Assembly (NCBI RefSeq): GCF_030812295.1
Contig: NZ_JAUSSK010000004.1
Coordinates: 186,001 to 250,000 of the forward strand
DNA length: 64,000 bases
Source: Luteibacter jiangsuensis
Lineage (GTDB): Bacteria > Pseudomonadota > Gammaproteobacteria > Xanthomonadales > Rhodanobacteraceae
Direction: 5' to 3'
Shown here: piece by piece, positions 28,257-36,900 of the stretch
Layout: every line of letters starts with the position of its first letter
How positions within the stretch are numbered: the first letter of the stretch is position 1
The notes under the pieces: model-generated
Told to the model about the DNA's origin: nothing
The model's input: only the letters and a program-made list of their open reading frames with translations
Databases searched by the model: none
Made by a program: the position numbers and the translations under genes

Positions 28257-30857
28257 TCAGCGTCCCAACCGGTCGGCGAAGGCGCGCTTGAAGGCATCGT
28301 CTATCGGCGTGGCATCGACGCTGGCGGCCAGCCCGGCGTAGCGCTTTTCGAAAGCACGCACGGCCGCCGAGAAGCGCTCCGCCCTGCCCTCGTCATCGCC
28401 TTCGTCCACCGCATAGGCCAACACACGGGCCGCCTGGCCGGCGAGGTCGACATCGTCGGGCAAGGCGGAGATATCGCCCCACACCTGCTTGAGGTACCGC
28501 ACCGCGTCGGCGGCACGGCGCATGCGGTGCAGCAGCCCCTTCGGCGCGGCATGTTCCGGTACGAAGCGAGCCACGACGTCCTGCGCCTCGTCCACGGACA
28601 CGGGGCCCAGGTCGACCCGGATGCACAGCCACGCCGCATCGAACGACCAGGAGCGCGGCTTCGGCTCCGCGCTGTAAGGCAGCGCCTCGCCATTGACCTC
28701 GACACTCTCGGGGATGCCGGCGTCGAGGAACTCGACCACGTAGGCACGTTTCGCCGGACGGCCCTCGTACTGCCCTTCCATGCGATCGATATGCACCCGG
28801 TGCGCACGATCGCCATGCCGGTTGCGCACGCGGGTGCGGGCGAACTCGCCGCGCTGGTAACCCTGGCTCGCGCCATCGTCGTCGTAGAGTTCGGTGGCAC
28901 CCTGGGCACCGGGAAAGACCTGCAGGATCAGCGTATCGGGAACGCTGGCAAGATCGCGCATGCCTTCCGGGTAAAGCGGGATGACGCTGCCCGGACGCAC
29001 GAAGATCGGGATTTCCTCCAGCGTGTACGAGCGTTCCACCATCCCGCCTCCGTCGAAGGCTTCGGCGCCATCGCGGCTATACCACTTGCCCGGCGGGAGC
29101 CAGACGGGGAACGGTGCGGCGGCGGCGGCGCCGCTCGGCGTGGTCACGGGTGCCACGAGGATGTCGTTGCCGAACATGTACTGGGCAGGGTGCGAGTAGG
29201 CTTCGTCGTGCTCCGGCCACGGGTAGTACATGGGCTGGACGATCGACACACCGGTGTCGTAGGCCTGTCGTGCGGCGGCGTAGATATACGGGGCGAGCTG
29301 ATAGCGCAGGCGTATCGCCGCGAAGATCGCATCGCCGTAGGGCGGTCCGAAATGCCAGGGCTCCTTGTGCAGGCTCGCTTCCTTCGCCGAATGCGTGCGC
29401 AGGACGGGGCTGAACACCCCCAATTGCATCCAGCGTGCATAGAGTTCCGGGTCGAGGTGCCGCTCCGGCCGCGGTATGTGCTTGTGGAAAGTGTGCCCAC
29501 CGATATCGTGGCTCCAGTATCCATAGAGCACGTTGGACGCCATCGCCGTGAAATGGGGCTGGTAGGCGAGCGACGTCCAGGAGATGACGCTGTCACCGGA
29601 GAACCCGATCGGGTAACGGTGGTTACCGAGGCCACCCCAGCGATGATAGATAAGACCGCGGCGATCGCCATCGCGCTGCATCTCGGTGAAGAACACATGG
29701 TTGAGCCACCAGGTGTTCGACAAGCCGGGGTGTGCCTTCGATTCGGGCCACTGTTGCCAGTCCAGCCACCAGAAATCCACGCCTTGCGCTTCCAGCGGCT
29801 TCAGGATCGTGTCGAACAAGGCGCGCACGTACCGCGGCGAGGTACCTTCGAACGGAATGGGCGCGTGCGTGGAGGTATCCCACGACAATGCCTTTGCCAT
29901 CGCTTCGTAGTTTTCCTCGTGCGGCATGACGCCCGACGCGGGGTGCAGGTTGAGCGTCACGCGCAGGTTCTGGCCGTGGGCCCAGCGCATGAAGGCCCCG
30001 GGCTCGGGGAACAGGCTGCGGTTGAAGGTGTAGCCCGTCCAGCCCGATGCCTCGCCGAAGATATCTTTCTGCTCGTATCCGGCACGCAGCGAAAGACCGG
30101 GCGTGGTGTGCCAGTCCATGTCCAGCACGAGCACGTCGAGCGGGATGCGTTCCTTCTCGAAACGCGCGCCGAGCGCGCGTAGTTCTTCGTCGGAATAGTT
30201 CCAATAGCGCGACCACCAGTAGCCGAAGACGAAACGCGGCGGGATCGGTTGCGGACCGGCGATCGCCGCGAAATCCGCGAGCGCGGCGCGGTAATCGCGG
30301 CCGTACCCGAAGAAGTACAGGTCCTGGCGATCGCCCGCCGGACGTTCCTCCACCCAGCCGTCGTCGTCGAGGCCGAATCCCTGGGTGTCGTCGACGACAT
30401 GCCAGCCATCGCGTGCGATCAGTCCGTCCTCCAGCGGCAGGGTGCTGCCATCCTGCCAGGTATCGCCGTCGTAGCGGTCGAGCGTGCGGTAGGTTCCACC
30501 GAGGTTGGCCTTCTGGGCATCGCCCGGGTTCCAGGTGACCGGGCCATCCTCGCGACGAACCAGGATCGCGAGGTTGCCGGCGGCGAAGCGGCCGGTTCCC
30601 TTCTCGTAGCGCAGCCGCAACATGCCTGTGTCGATCTCGATGAATCGATCGTCCTCGGCCAGCCCGAACGGCGGCACGTCGAGTGCACGATGCACGACCA
30701 CTTGGGTACGCCCATCGCGAAAGCGCCCCTCGGCGTTCCATTCCAGGCGGACGAGCCGCGGTGTCAGCACCGTGAAGCGGATATCGCCCCGCTCGACGAT
30801 AGCCTCGGGCCGGGCGGCGGCCCCCGCGGAAGGGCGGCTGTCTGTCGTGGCTTCCAT
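28257..30857 (-). CDS. Glycoside hydrolase family 31 protein
   Basis: 866-aa alpha-glycosidase of family GH31. An N-terminal beta-sandwich (about 20-195) precedes the TIM barrel: RFVFGYWWSRYWNY, LDVLVLDMDWH, the nucleophile in DFWWLDWQQW (D366) and the acid/base in GFSGDSVISW (D422), then YGYWSHDIGGH. A DUF5110-like beta domain and a roughly 90-residue helical tail follow. No signal peptide is visible, so it is probably cytoplasmic and acts on imported oligosaccharides. ATG 30857 is chosen since the open frame beyond it has no family sequence. It heads the transporter operon; the exact sugar is unknown. Confidence 0.9.
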   Translation of the reverse strand: MEATTDSRPSAGAAARPEAIVERGDIRFTVLTPRLVRLEWNAEGRFRDGRTQVVVHRALDVPPFGLAEDDRFIEIDTGMLRLRYEKGTGRFAAGNLAILVRREDGPVTWNPGDAQKANLGGTYRTLDRYDGDTWQDGSTLPLEDGLIARDGWHVVDDTQGFGLDDDGWVEERPAGDRQDLYFFGYGRDYRAALADFAAIAGPQPIPPRFVFGYWWSRYWNYSDEELRALGARFEKERIPLDVLVLDMDWHTTPGLSLRAGYEQKDIFGEASGWTGYTFNRSLFPEPGAFMRWAHGQNLRVTLNLHPASGVMPHEENYEAMAKALSWDTSTHAPIPFEGTSPRYVRALFDTILKPLEAQGVDFWWLDWQQWPESKAHPGLSNTWWLNHVFFTEMQRDGDRRGLIYHRWGGLGNHRYPIGFSGDSVISWTSLAYQPHFTAMASNVLYGYWSHDIGGHTFHKHIPRPERHLDPELYARWMQLGVFSPVLRTHSAKEASLHKEPWHFGPPYGDAIFAAIRLRYQLAPYIYAAARQAYDTGVSIVQPMYYPWPEHDEAYSHPAQYMFGNDILVAPVTTPSGAAAAAPFPVWLPPGKWYSRDGAEAFDGGGMVERSYTLEEIPIFVRPGSVIPLYPEGMRDLASVPDTLILQVFPGAQGATELYDDDGASQGYQRGEFARTRVRNRHGDRAHRVHIDRMEGQYEGRPAKRAYVVEFLDAGIPESVEVNGEALPYSAEPKPRSWSFDAAWLCIRVDLGPVSVDEAQDVVARFVPEHAAPKGLLHRMRRAADAVRYLKQVWGDISALPDDVDLAGQAARVLAYAVDEGDDEGRAERFSAAVRAFEKRYAGLAASVDATPIDDAFKRAFADRLGR

Positions 30858-30955
30858 GGGTGGCGTCACCCCTTTGCGAACCGGAGGTGGACCATTATGA
30901 CGCGTTGCCGCATCCCGCCGGTGAACGGATGCGCTTGATGGCCGCTCCCGCGCGA

Positions 30956-32134
30956 CTAGAGCAGGACGCAGCGGTTCCGGCCCGCCCGCTTCGCCGCGTA
31001 CAACGCGCGGTCGGCGCGGTCGAAGGCCACCGCCGAGGTATCGTCGATGCCGAAGCGGGTGATCCCGCCGGACATGGTGACCGTCACCGGCTTGGAACTG
31101 GCGTGGAACGCCAGCTTCTCCACCGTGGCGCATAAAGCGAGCGAGAGTTCCCACGCCTCGTCCGTGCCCATCCCGGCGAAGACCACGACGAACTCCTCGC
31201 CTCCATAGCGGGCGACGAACGCGCGTCCTTCCAGTTCGCGCGCCAGGGTCTGCCCCACGATCCGCAACACCGCATCGCCTGCGCCGTGGCCGTAGGTGTC
31301 GTTGATGCCCTTGAAATGATCGATATCGAAGGCGCCGAGGCAGGCGGCGGCGCCCCGTTCGCGGACCTCGCGCTCCACCTCCGCCATGCGCCGCTCGTAG
31401 GCCAGGCGGTTCGGCAGGCTCGTCAACCCGTCGGTCAGGGCCAGCTCGTGTTCGCGGCGCAGCGAGTCCTGCAGAGAGGTCGCCTGGTTTTCCAACTCCT
31501 CCACCCGGTCGCGCATGCGCTCGGCACGATCGCGATACGCGGCGAGGCGCGCATCCTCACGTTCGCGGTATTCGCGAAAATGGCGGTCGATGAGGGAGAG
31601 ACGCGCGGCGACCTCGGCTTGCAGGCTGCCAAGGTCCGCCGCGGCGAGCGTCGTCTCGCCCAGCGCGCGCATCTCCTCGCGAACGCTGGCGTCGAGCGCG
31701 CGGCCCTCGCGATCGCCGACGCCCGTCCGTTCGAGTTCGACGGCGAGGTAACGGGTCATGTCGCCGAGGCGCAGGCTTACCGCCGCCAGCAACTCCTGCA
31801 GGCGCGCGATGTCGGCACGCAATCCGTCGATGCTGGCCGCGTCCGGGTCCCCGCCTGCCGGCGAGTGGTCGTCCGACGTGGTGATGGCCTTCGCCAAGGC
31901 CTCGAGCAACGGTTCGAGCGCCCCAAGTGAAGGAACGTGACGGAGTTCGGCGGCCAGCCGGTCGAGGAGCCGGTCCAGCTCGGCGTCGCGCCCCCGGGCG
32001 AGCCCGGCGAGGCGCAAGGCCAACCGGCGCAGCCCTTCCCCCAACGCGTGGAACTCGCGCTCGTCACGCTCCATCCGCTCCAGCGCAAGATGGTACTTGC
32101 GCTCCCAGACATCCTGCTCCAAGCAACTACCCAC
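30956..32134 (-). CDS. Soluble diguanylate cyclase (GGEEF)
   Basis: 392-aa cytoplasmic protein that should make cyclic di-GMP. Residues 1-220 are helical and charged, with a likely coiled coil (REYREREDARLAAYRDRAE, then RVEELENQATSLQDSLRRE) leading into the cyclase, an arrangement that usually controls dimerisation. The GGDEF domain runs from LTDGLTSLPNRLAYERR to the end with an intact ARYGGEEF; the I-site RxxD is missing, so product inhibition is unlikely. The start is GTG 32134 by length; no good ribosome site is seen and an internal start is possible. No partner gene is adjacent. Confidence 0.88.
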   Translation of the reverse strand: MGSCLEQDVWERKYHLALERMERDEREFHALGEGLRRLALRLAGLARGRDAELDRLLDRLAAELRHVPSLGALEPLLEALAKAITTSDDHSPAGGDPDAASIDGLRADIARLQELLAAVSLRLGDMTRYLAVELERTGVGDREGRALDASVREEMRALGETTLAAADLGSLQAEVAARLSLIDRHFREYREREDARLAAYRDRAERMRDRVEELENQATSLQDSLRREHELALTDGLTSLPNRLAYERRMAEVEREVRERGAAACLGAFDIDHFKGINDTYGHGAGDAVLRIVGQTLARELEGRAFVARYGGEEFVVVFAGMGTDEAWELSLALCATVEKLAFHASSKPVTVTMSGGITRFGIDDTSAVAFDRADRALYAAKRAGRNRCVLL

Positions 32135-32194
32135 CGATCGTTCGTGGCCCTGCGGGGCATCGTACGCCGAACCGTCGCGGGGAAGCGCGTTCTC

Positions 32195-32395
32195 TTACCC
32201 TCGAACCGGACGCAGCATGCGGCAAAGACCCACGATCGGCCGGTGCAATCCACAGGGATCGGTGTTCCATGGATAGCCGCGGTGCGTGGAAGCCATGTCG
32301 TCGAATGATGGCCGGCCCGGTCCCGCCACGGAACCGCTTGCCAGCGAGACGGCCAGCCCCGCGACAACAGCGATGTATCTGACGGTGGTACGCAT
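32195..32395 (-). CDS. Possible small exported peptide
   Basis: A 66-aa frame in the 356-bp gap before the diguanylate cyclase. It has a plausible signal peptide (RTTVRYIAVVAGLAVSLASG) followed by a short polar tail with two cysteines, and a purine-rich AGGGGGGA lies about seven bases before the ATG. No family is recognised. It could equally be chance; the rest of the gap (32135-32194 and 32396-32490) shows nothing. Confidence 0.35.
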   Translation of the reverse strand: MRTTVRYIAVVAGLAVSLASGSVAGPGRPSFDDMASTHRGYPWNTDPCGLHRPIVGLCRMLRPVRG

Positions 32396-32490
32396 CGGCC
32401 TGTCCCCCCTGTGTCGGCTCCGACGTTATGCCGCGGAACGTGACGGAACAATAGACCGAACGGCAGGGCCTGTCGCGCGGTGGACCCGCG

Positions 32491-34170
32491 TCACGCCCTC
32501 GCCCGGCCCGCGGACCGCACGGGCGAAGCGGCCCTGTCGCGATCGGGGCCGATGACGAGGCACTGCTCGGCCAACGCCGCGACGCCGGCGCGGTGCGAGA
32601 CCACCACCATGACGGTGTGCGGCAGCCGCCGCTTCATCGCCGTCAGCACGGCCATCTCCGATGCCGCGTCCAGCGCGCTGGTCGCCTCGTCGAGCACCGC
32701 CAGGACAGGCTGGCGGAGGATCACCTGGGCGAGCAGGAGGCGTTGCAGTTCACCGCCGGAAAGGCGGCTCGACGCGTCGGCCAACGAAGTGTCCAGGCCG
32801 GTACCGGCGAGGCGGCGCTCGAGGCCCACGTCGACCAGCGCCTCATGCAGTGCGGGTTCGCCGGCCGCCGGTGCCGCCCAGAGCAGGCACTCGCGCACCG
32901 TGCCCTGCCAGGGGCGCACGCTCTGGCTCACGTAAGCGCCCTTCGAGACACGCTGGCGGTACGCCTCGAAGTCGAGGGGCTCGTGTCCCGCCCACGCGAC
33001 GAAGACGTCCGGGCACGCCATCCCCGCCAGCACGTCGACCAGGCAACTCTTGCCGATGCCCGAGTCGCCGGAGACCAGGGTCAGTTCGCCCGGCACGAGT
33101 GCCAGGTCATGCACGTCGAGGCCACCCGCTGGAGGACTCACGCGCAAGCGCTGGATGCGCAGCGTGCAGCCCGCCACCGCCGCGGTCCGGGACGGCGCGG
33201 CCGTCTCCGGCACCGTCGCCAGTTCCATGTAGTGCTGCCAGAGTTCAAGGGCGGGTGCCGCCGAACGCAATTGCTGGAAACTTTGCCGCGTGGCGACGAG
33301 GTAGGGCAACAGGCGTCCGAGCAGCAGGCAGACGGCCATCAACGACGCCCCGTCGATCCCCTGCCAGCGATGCGCCAGCGCGAACACCAGGGCGATTCCC
33401 AGGGCGGCGGCCAGCTCCAGCAGTAGCCGCCCGGAGGCGATCAGCTCCAGTTGCCGTGCATAGCCCCGGTACAGGCGCGAGGCCACGTCGCCATAATTCG
33501 CCCTCTCAGCGGCTTCGCGTCCATAGGACCGGACGTGGCGCAAGCGGCGCGGAAAATCCTCGCTGTGCCGGAACAGCTTCGTCATGTCCGCCACGTAGGC
33601 CCGGCTCACCTCCGACTGTTCGCGGCCAAACCCGCGCGAGCCCAGCACGCCGAGCACCGCCAGCAAGGGCATGGCGAGCACCGGCACCGGCGAGACCCAG
33701 CAGGCGACGACGAGACTCGCCGCGGCGGTCGCGCCCGTGACGAACAACTGCTGCGTCGCGCTCAATCCCTGTACGAGGGCCTCCGTGTTGTAAGTGAGCA
33801 CGTTCGCGATCTCCGCGGACGTCGCATTGGCCAACGCGGGCAATGAGGCATCGACGAGCCGTGCCTGCACCCGGCGACGCAGGACCATCCCATAGTGTCC
33901 CAAGAGATGGGCACCCAGTCGCGACGCACGCCAGCGCAACAGGGCGAAGACCGCCGTCACCAGGGCGAAGGCGCCCGCTGTCGCGTCCGTGCCATCACCA
34001 AGGGCATGCAGCGCCGGCAGTGGCAAGGGGTGCAGCGGTTGTACCAGGGCCACCAGGAGCACCGTCGCAAAGGTGCCGGCGCAGGCGGATGCCAGCGAAA
34101 GCGCCACGTACACACCTGTCGCGAGACGATCGCCACGCGGCAATGAAAGCAGCAACGCGCGCAAGGGCAT
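32491..34170 (-). CDS. ABC-type exporter, half transporter (McjD-like architecture)
   Basis: 559-aa ABC exporter with an N-terminal six-helix membrane domain (about 1-310) fused to an ATPase: Walker A GDSGIGKS (368-375), signature RLSGGELQR (470-), Walker B AVLDEATSALD (491-501), H-loop VSHRAG. Dimers of such proteins export peptides, lipids or glycolipids. It follows the HprK-like kinase by 29 bp in the same direction and is expected to share its ECF-type promoter. Kinase plus such exporter is a pairing known from some lasso-peptide clusters, but no peptide precursor is evident here, so the cargo is open. ATG 34170 starts the membrane domain; the frame extends upstream inside the kinase gene. 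Confidence 0.88.
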   Translation of the reverse strand: MPLRALLLSLPRGDRLATGVYVALSLASACAGTFATVLLVALVQPLHPLPLPALHALGDGTDATAGAFALVTAVFALLRWRASRLGAHLLGHYGMVLRRRVQARLVDASLPALANATSAEIANVLTYNTEALVQGLSATQQLFVTGATAAASLVVACWVSPVPVLAMPLLAVLGVLGSRGFGREQSEVSRAYVADMTKLFRHSEDFPRRLRHVRSYGREAAERANYGDVASRLYRGYARQLELIASGRLLLELAAALGIALVFALAHRWQGIDGASLMAVCLLLGRLLPYLVATRQSFQQLRSAAPALELWQHYMELATVPETAAPSRTAAVAGCTLRIQRLRVSPPAGGLDVHDLALVPGELTLVSGDSGIGKSCLVDVLAGMACPDVFVAWAGHEPLDFEAYRQRVSKGAYVSQSVRPWQGTVRECLLWAAPAAGEPALHEALVDVGLERRLAGTGLDTSLADASSRLSGGELQRLLLAQVILRQPVLAVLDEATSALDAASEMAVLTAMKRRLPHTVMVVVSHRAGVAALAEQCLVIGPDRDRAASPVRSAGRARA

Positions 34171-34199
34171 CGTCCGGCGGCGTGAGGCCCCGCGCACCG

Positions 34200-35243
34200 T
34201 CAGCGCCCTATGACGCCGGCGGCGAGCAAGGCACGCAGCGCGGCGATGGCGTCTTGCGGATGCCTTCCTCGACGAAGCTCGTACACGCCGAGCCCGCCGA
34301 GACGATGGACGAAACGGTCCCAACCTGGCTGTCCCGCCGCGTACGGTTGGTCGACGGCAAGCAACGCGGGCACCTGCTCCCACGGCAGGCGACGCAGCAA
34401 GCGGGACGAATCGGGCGCCGTCTCCGCGCTGACGACGACGGCGCCTGCCAACCGCAACGGCGCCGGTGGCGGACGGCCGGCGCCCTCACGCAAATCCGCC
34501 TCGAACTTCGCCACACCACTGCGCCGGTGGATAACGGGAGATCCCTCGATCCATGCACGTGTGACGTTGTCGTCGAGGAAACGCAGCACATCCTCCTTCA
34601 CGTGCAGGTAGTTCGCCACACCGGTCGCCAACAGGTTGTCCGGCTGCACGAAGACGCCGTCCTCGGCGAGGAAATCCATGCCATCGAGCAACCCATGCAA
34701 GGCAAGCGTGGACTTGCCCGCTCCACTCGCGCCAAGCAGGAGGACACCACGCCCCTCGTGCCCGATGCACGCTCCATGCAAGGGGACCAGGCCAAGGCCG
34801 CGCGCGGCTAGCATGAAGACGGCGAACTCGATCAACTCGTACCGCACGTGGTACGGATGCGCCAGCATGTCCTGCGAGACGACGACGAGGCCGCGGTGAT
34901 GCGCGGGAACCAGCACCACGTAGTTCGCCTCGTCCATCATGCCGCAGAGCAGGCCCGCACCGGCCTGGGTGCGTACGGGGGGCGGCGTGGTGCGAGTGGC
35001 GGCGGCCTCGCGCGGCAGCAGGCGCAATTCGATGCGGAATTCCGGTGCCACCGTCGAGAAGCGATGCTCCGGCAAACCCGCATACGCCGCGTCCACCAGG
35101 TCGAGCAGGTCGGCGCTGTCGCTCTCGAAACGGAAACGCCCGCCGAGTATCTGGCGGCGGACAGAGATAGTGGGGCGTACCCGTTCTCCGAAGGGATCGG
35201 CGGCGGCTTCACCCTGTGCATGGACATCGGTCGAAAACGTCAT
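34200..35243 (-). CDS. HprK-related serine kinase-like protein
   Basis: 347-aa protein related to the catalytic domain of HPr kinase/phosphorylase. Walker A GASGAGKST is at 171-179 after LVPLHGACIGHEGRGVLLL, and FLAEDGVFV supplies the following acidic residues. The first 130 residues are unlike HprK and resemble the HprK-related-kinase-A group (TIGR04352), which normally occurs with a PF14907 nucleotidyltransferase, as here across the divergent promoter. Its target is unknown: it may phosphorylate a small molecule or peptide instead of HPr. Start ATG 35243; an ECF-type promoter lies 38 bp upstream. Confidence 0.8.
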   Translation of the reverse strand: MTFSTDVHAQGEAAADPFGERVRPTISVRRQILGGRFRFESDSADLLDLVDAAYAGLPEHRFSTVAPEFRIELRLLPREAAATRTTPPPVRTQAGAGLLCGMMDEANYVVLVPAHHRGLVVVSQDMLAHPYHVRYELIEFAVFMLAARGLGLVPLHGACIGHEGRGVLLLGASGAGKSTLALHGLLDGMDFLAEDGVFVQPDNLLATGVANYLHVKEDVLRFLDDNVTRAWIEGSPVIHRRSGVAKFEADLREGAGRPPPAPLRLAGAVVVSAETAPDSSRLLRRLPWEQVPALLAVDQPYAAGQPGWDRFVHRLGGLGVYELRRGRHPQDAIAALRALLAAGVIGR

Positions 35244-35281
35244 CGCCTGTCGATCTTCCCGGCCTGGAACGGTTGAGGCGG

Positions 35282-35309
35282 TGAGTGCGGCGGCGGCTTG
35301 GGAAGGTTG
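35282..35309 (-). promoter_or_regulatory. ECF-type promoter for the kinase-exporter operon
   Basis: Minus strand: CAACCTT at 35309-35303, 13 bases, then CGCACTCA at 35289-35282. Fourteen of the fifteen defining bases match the copies at 50527, 50544 and 53715. It ends 38 bp before the kinase ATG. Back-to-back with the plus-strand copy at 35334. Confidence 0.75.
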
Positions 35310-35333
35310 TCGACGCACGGCGCGGCATCGACG

Positions 35334-35361
35334 CAACCTCGCCCGCATCGGAGGGCACCTA
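35334..35361 (+). promoter_or_regulatory. ECF-type promoter for the radical SAM-nucleotidyltransferase operon
   Basis: CAACCTC at 35334-35340, 13 bases, then GGCACCTA at 35354-35361; twelve of fifteen positions agree with the consensus. It ends 59 bp before the ATG at 35421 and points away from the kinase promoter, with 24 bases between the two -35 elements. The weakest copy but one; placed where a divergent promoter is required. Confidence 0.6.
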
Positions 35362-35420
35362 CGCCCATCGCAGCGGCGCCGGTGCCGCGCTCCCCTGGTC
35401 CAGTCCGAGGCCCCTCACCG

Positions 35421-36893
35421 ATGTTGAAGATCCAGGTAGGCCATTCCTACTTCCTGCGCTACGACAGCAAGCAATGGGAACGTGGCAAGCCCTATCCCCC
35501 CCTGGCGACGATCCACATCGCCGCGTTGCTGCGCCGGATGCGACACGACGTGACGCTGTTCGACTCGATGCTGGCCGATGGCGTGGAAGACTACGCGGCG
35601 GCGTTCGAACGGGTCCGACCCGACCTGGTGGTCTTCTACGAGGACAATTTCAATTTCCTCACCAAGATGTGCCTGGGCCGCATGCGTGACGCGGCCTGCC
35701 GGATGATCGCCGAAGCGCGCGCGAACGGCGCCCGGGTGATCGTGGCCGGCTCCGATGCCTCCGATCATCCGGAGCCCTTCCTCGACGCCGGCGCGGATGC
35801 CGTGCTGATCGGCGAAGGCATCGGCGCGCTGATGGCCCTGGTCGATCGCCTCGAGCGACAACCCGGCATCGATGGCGCGGCGTGGACGGAAGGCCTTCCC
35901 GGCGTGGCCACGATCGCCGAAGGCACGACGCTGATCACCCGCATCGGCGCCGCGCCCCCCGATCCACGCGTCGCCGGGCAGCCGGCATGGGACCTGCTCG
36001 ACATCGAACGGTACCGTGCCTTCTGGCAAGACCGGCATGGCTATTTCAGTCTCAACATGGCGGCGTCACGAGGCTGTCCGTTCCGCTGCAACTGGTGCGC
36101 GAAACCGATATGGGGCAATCACTACAACCAGCGCCCGGCGGAGGAAGTCGCCGCCGAGATGACCTTCCTGAAGCGGACCTTCGCACCGGACCATGTCTGG
36201 ATGGCCGACGATATCTTCGGTTTCCACGTGGACTGGGTGAGCGAGTTCGCCGCCCACCTCGATGCCAGCGACGGCTCGATCCCGTTCACCATCCAGACGC
36301 GCGCCGACCTCGCCAGTGAACGCATGTGCGCCGCGTTGGCGAAAGCCGGTTGCGCGGAAGCATGGATAGGTGCCGAGAGCGGCAGCCAGCACGTGCTCGA
36401 CCGCATGACCAAGGGCACCAAGGTGCCCGACCTCGTCGCCTCCCGGCGACGCCTTGGCGCGCACGGCATCCGCGTTGGCTTCTTCATCCAGCTCGGCTAC
36501 CTGGGCGAACAACTCGACGACCTGCTGGCGACGCGCCAACTGGTGGAACTGGCGGCTCCCGACGACATCGGCGTGAGCGTGTCCTACCCGTTGCCTGGCA
36601 CGAAGTTCTTCGAGGAAGTGAAGGCACAACTCGGCGCCAAGACGCACTGGGACGATAGCGCCGACCTGGCGATGATGTTCCGCGGCGCCTACGATTCAGA
36701 CTTCTATCGCCAGTTCCGTAACCTGCTGCACGACCAGGTGACGCTGCAACAGGGCGTGGCGCCCCCGCAGGCCAAGGCATCCTTGCGCACGCGCTGGAAC
36801 GCCCTGGTCGCGAGCGAGCGGGCGCACCGCACGGAAACACCCACGCTTCCTTCCCCCGTGACGTTGCAAGGCGTCGCCCTTCCTCTCGCATGA
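35421..36893 (+). CDS. B12-binding-type radical SAM protein
   Basis: 490-aa class B radical SAM enzyme. Residues about 1-170 form a cobalamin-binding-like Rossmann domain, although the DxHxxG histidine motif is not seen (FDSMLADG stands there). The [4Fe-4S] motif is SRGCPFRCNWC (Cx3Cx2C) near residue 220, followed by the TIM-barrel segments VWMADDIFGF, QTRADL and WIGAESGSQHVLDRM. Such enzymes methylate or rearrange unactivated carbons. ATG 35421 is chosen as the start of the Rossmann domain; the frame is open to 35298 through the promoter. It precedes the nucleotidyltransferase by 7 bp. Substrate unknown. Confidence 0.85.
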   Translation: MLKIQVGHSYFLRYDSKQWERGKPYPPLATIHIAALLRRMRHDVTLFDSMLADGVEDYAAAFERVRPDLVVFYEDNFNFLTKMCLGRMRDAACRMIAEARANGARVIVAGSDASDHPEPFLDAGADAVLIGEGIGALMALVDRLERQPGIDGAAWTEGLPGVATIAEGTTLITRIGAAPPDPRVAGQPAWDLLDIERYRAFWQDRHGYFSLNMAASRGCPFRCNWCAKPIWGNHYNQRPAEEVAAEMTFLKRTFAPDHVWMADDIFGFHVDWVSEFAAHLDASDGSIPFTIQTRADLASERMCAALAKAGCAEAWIGAESGSQHVLDRMTKGTKVPDLVASRRRLGAHGIRVGFFIQLGYLGEQLDDLLATRQLVELAAPDDIGVSVSYPLPGTKFFEEVKAQLGAKTHWDDSADLAMMFRGAYDSDFYRQFRNLLHDQVTLQQGVAPPQAKASLRTRWNALVASERAHRTETPTLPSPVTLQGVALPLA

Positions 36894-36900
36894 GCACGCC

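Noticed and set aside
35281-35427. Short frame (48 codons from GTG 35281) before the radical SAM gene as a RiPP precursor
   Set aside because: It is Arg-rich without leader/core pattern, has no ribosome site, and overlaps both promoter elements of the divergent pair.
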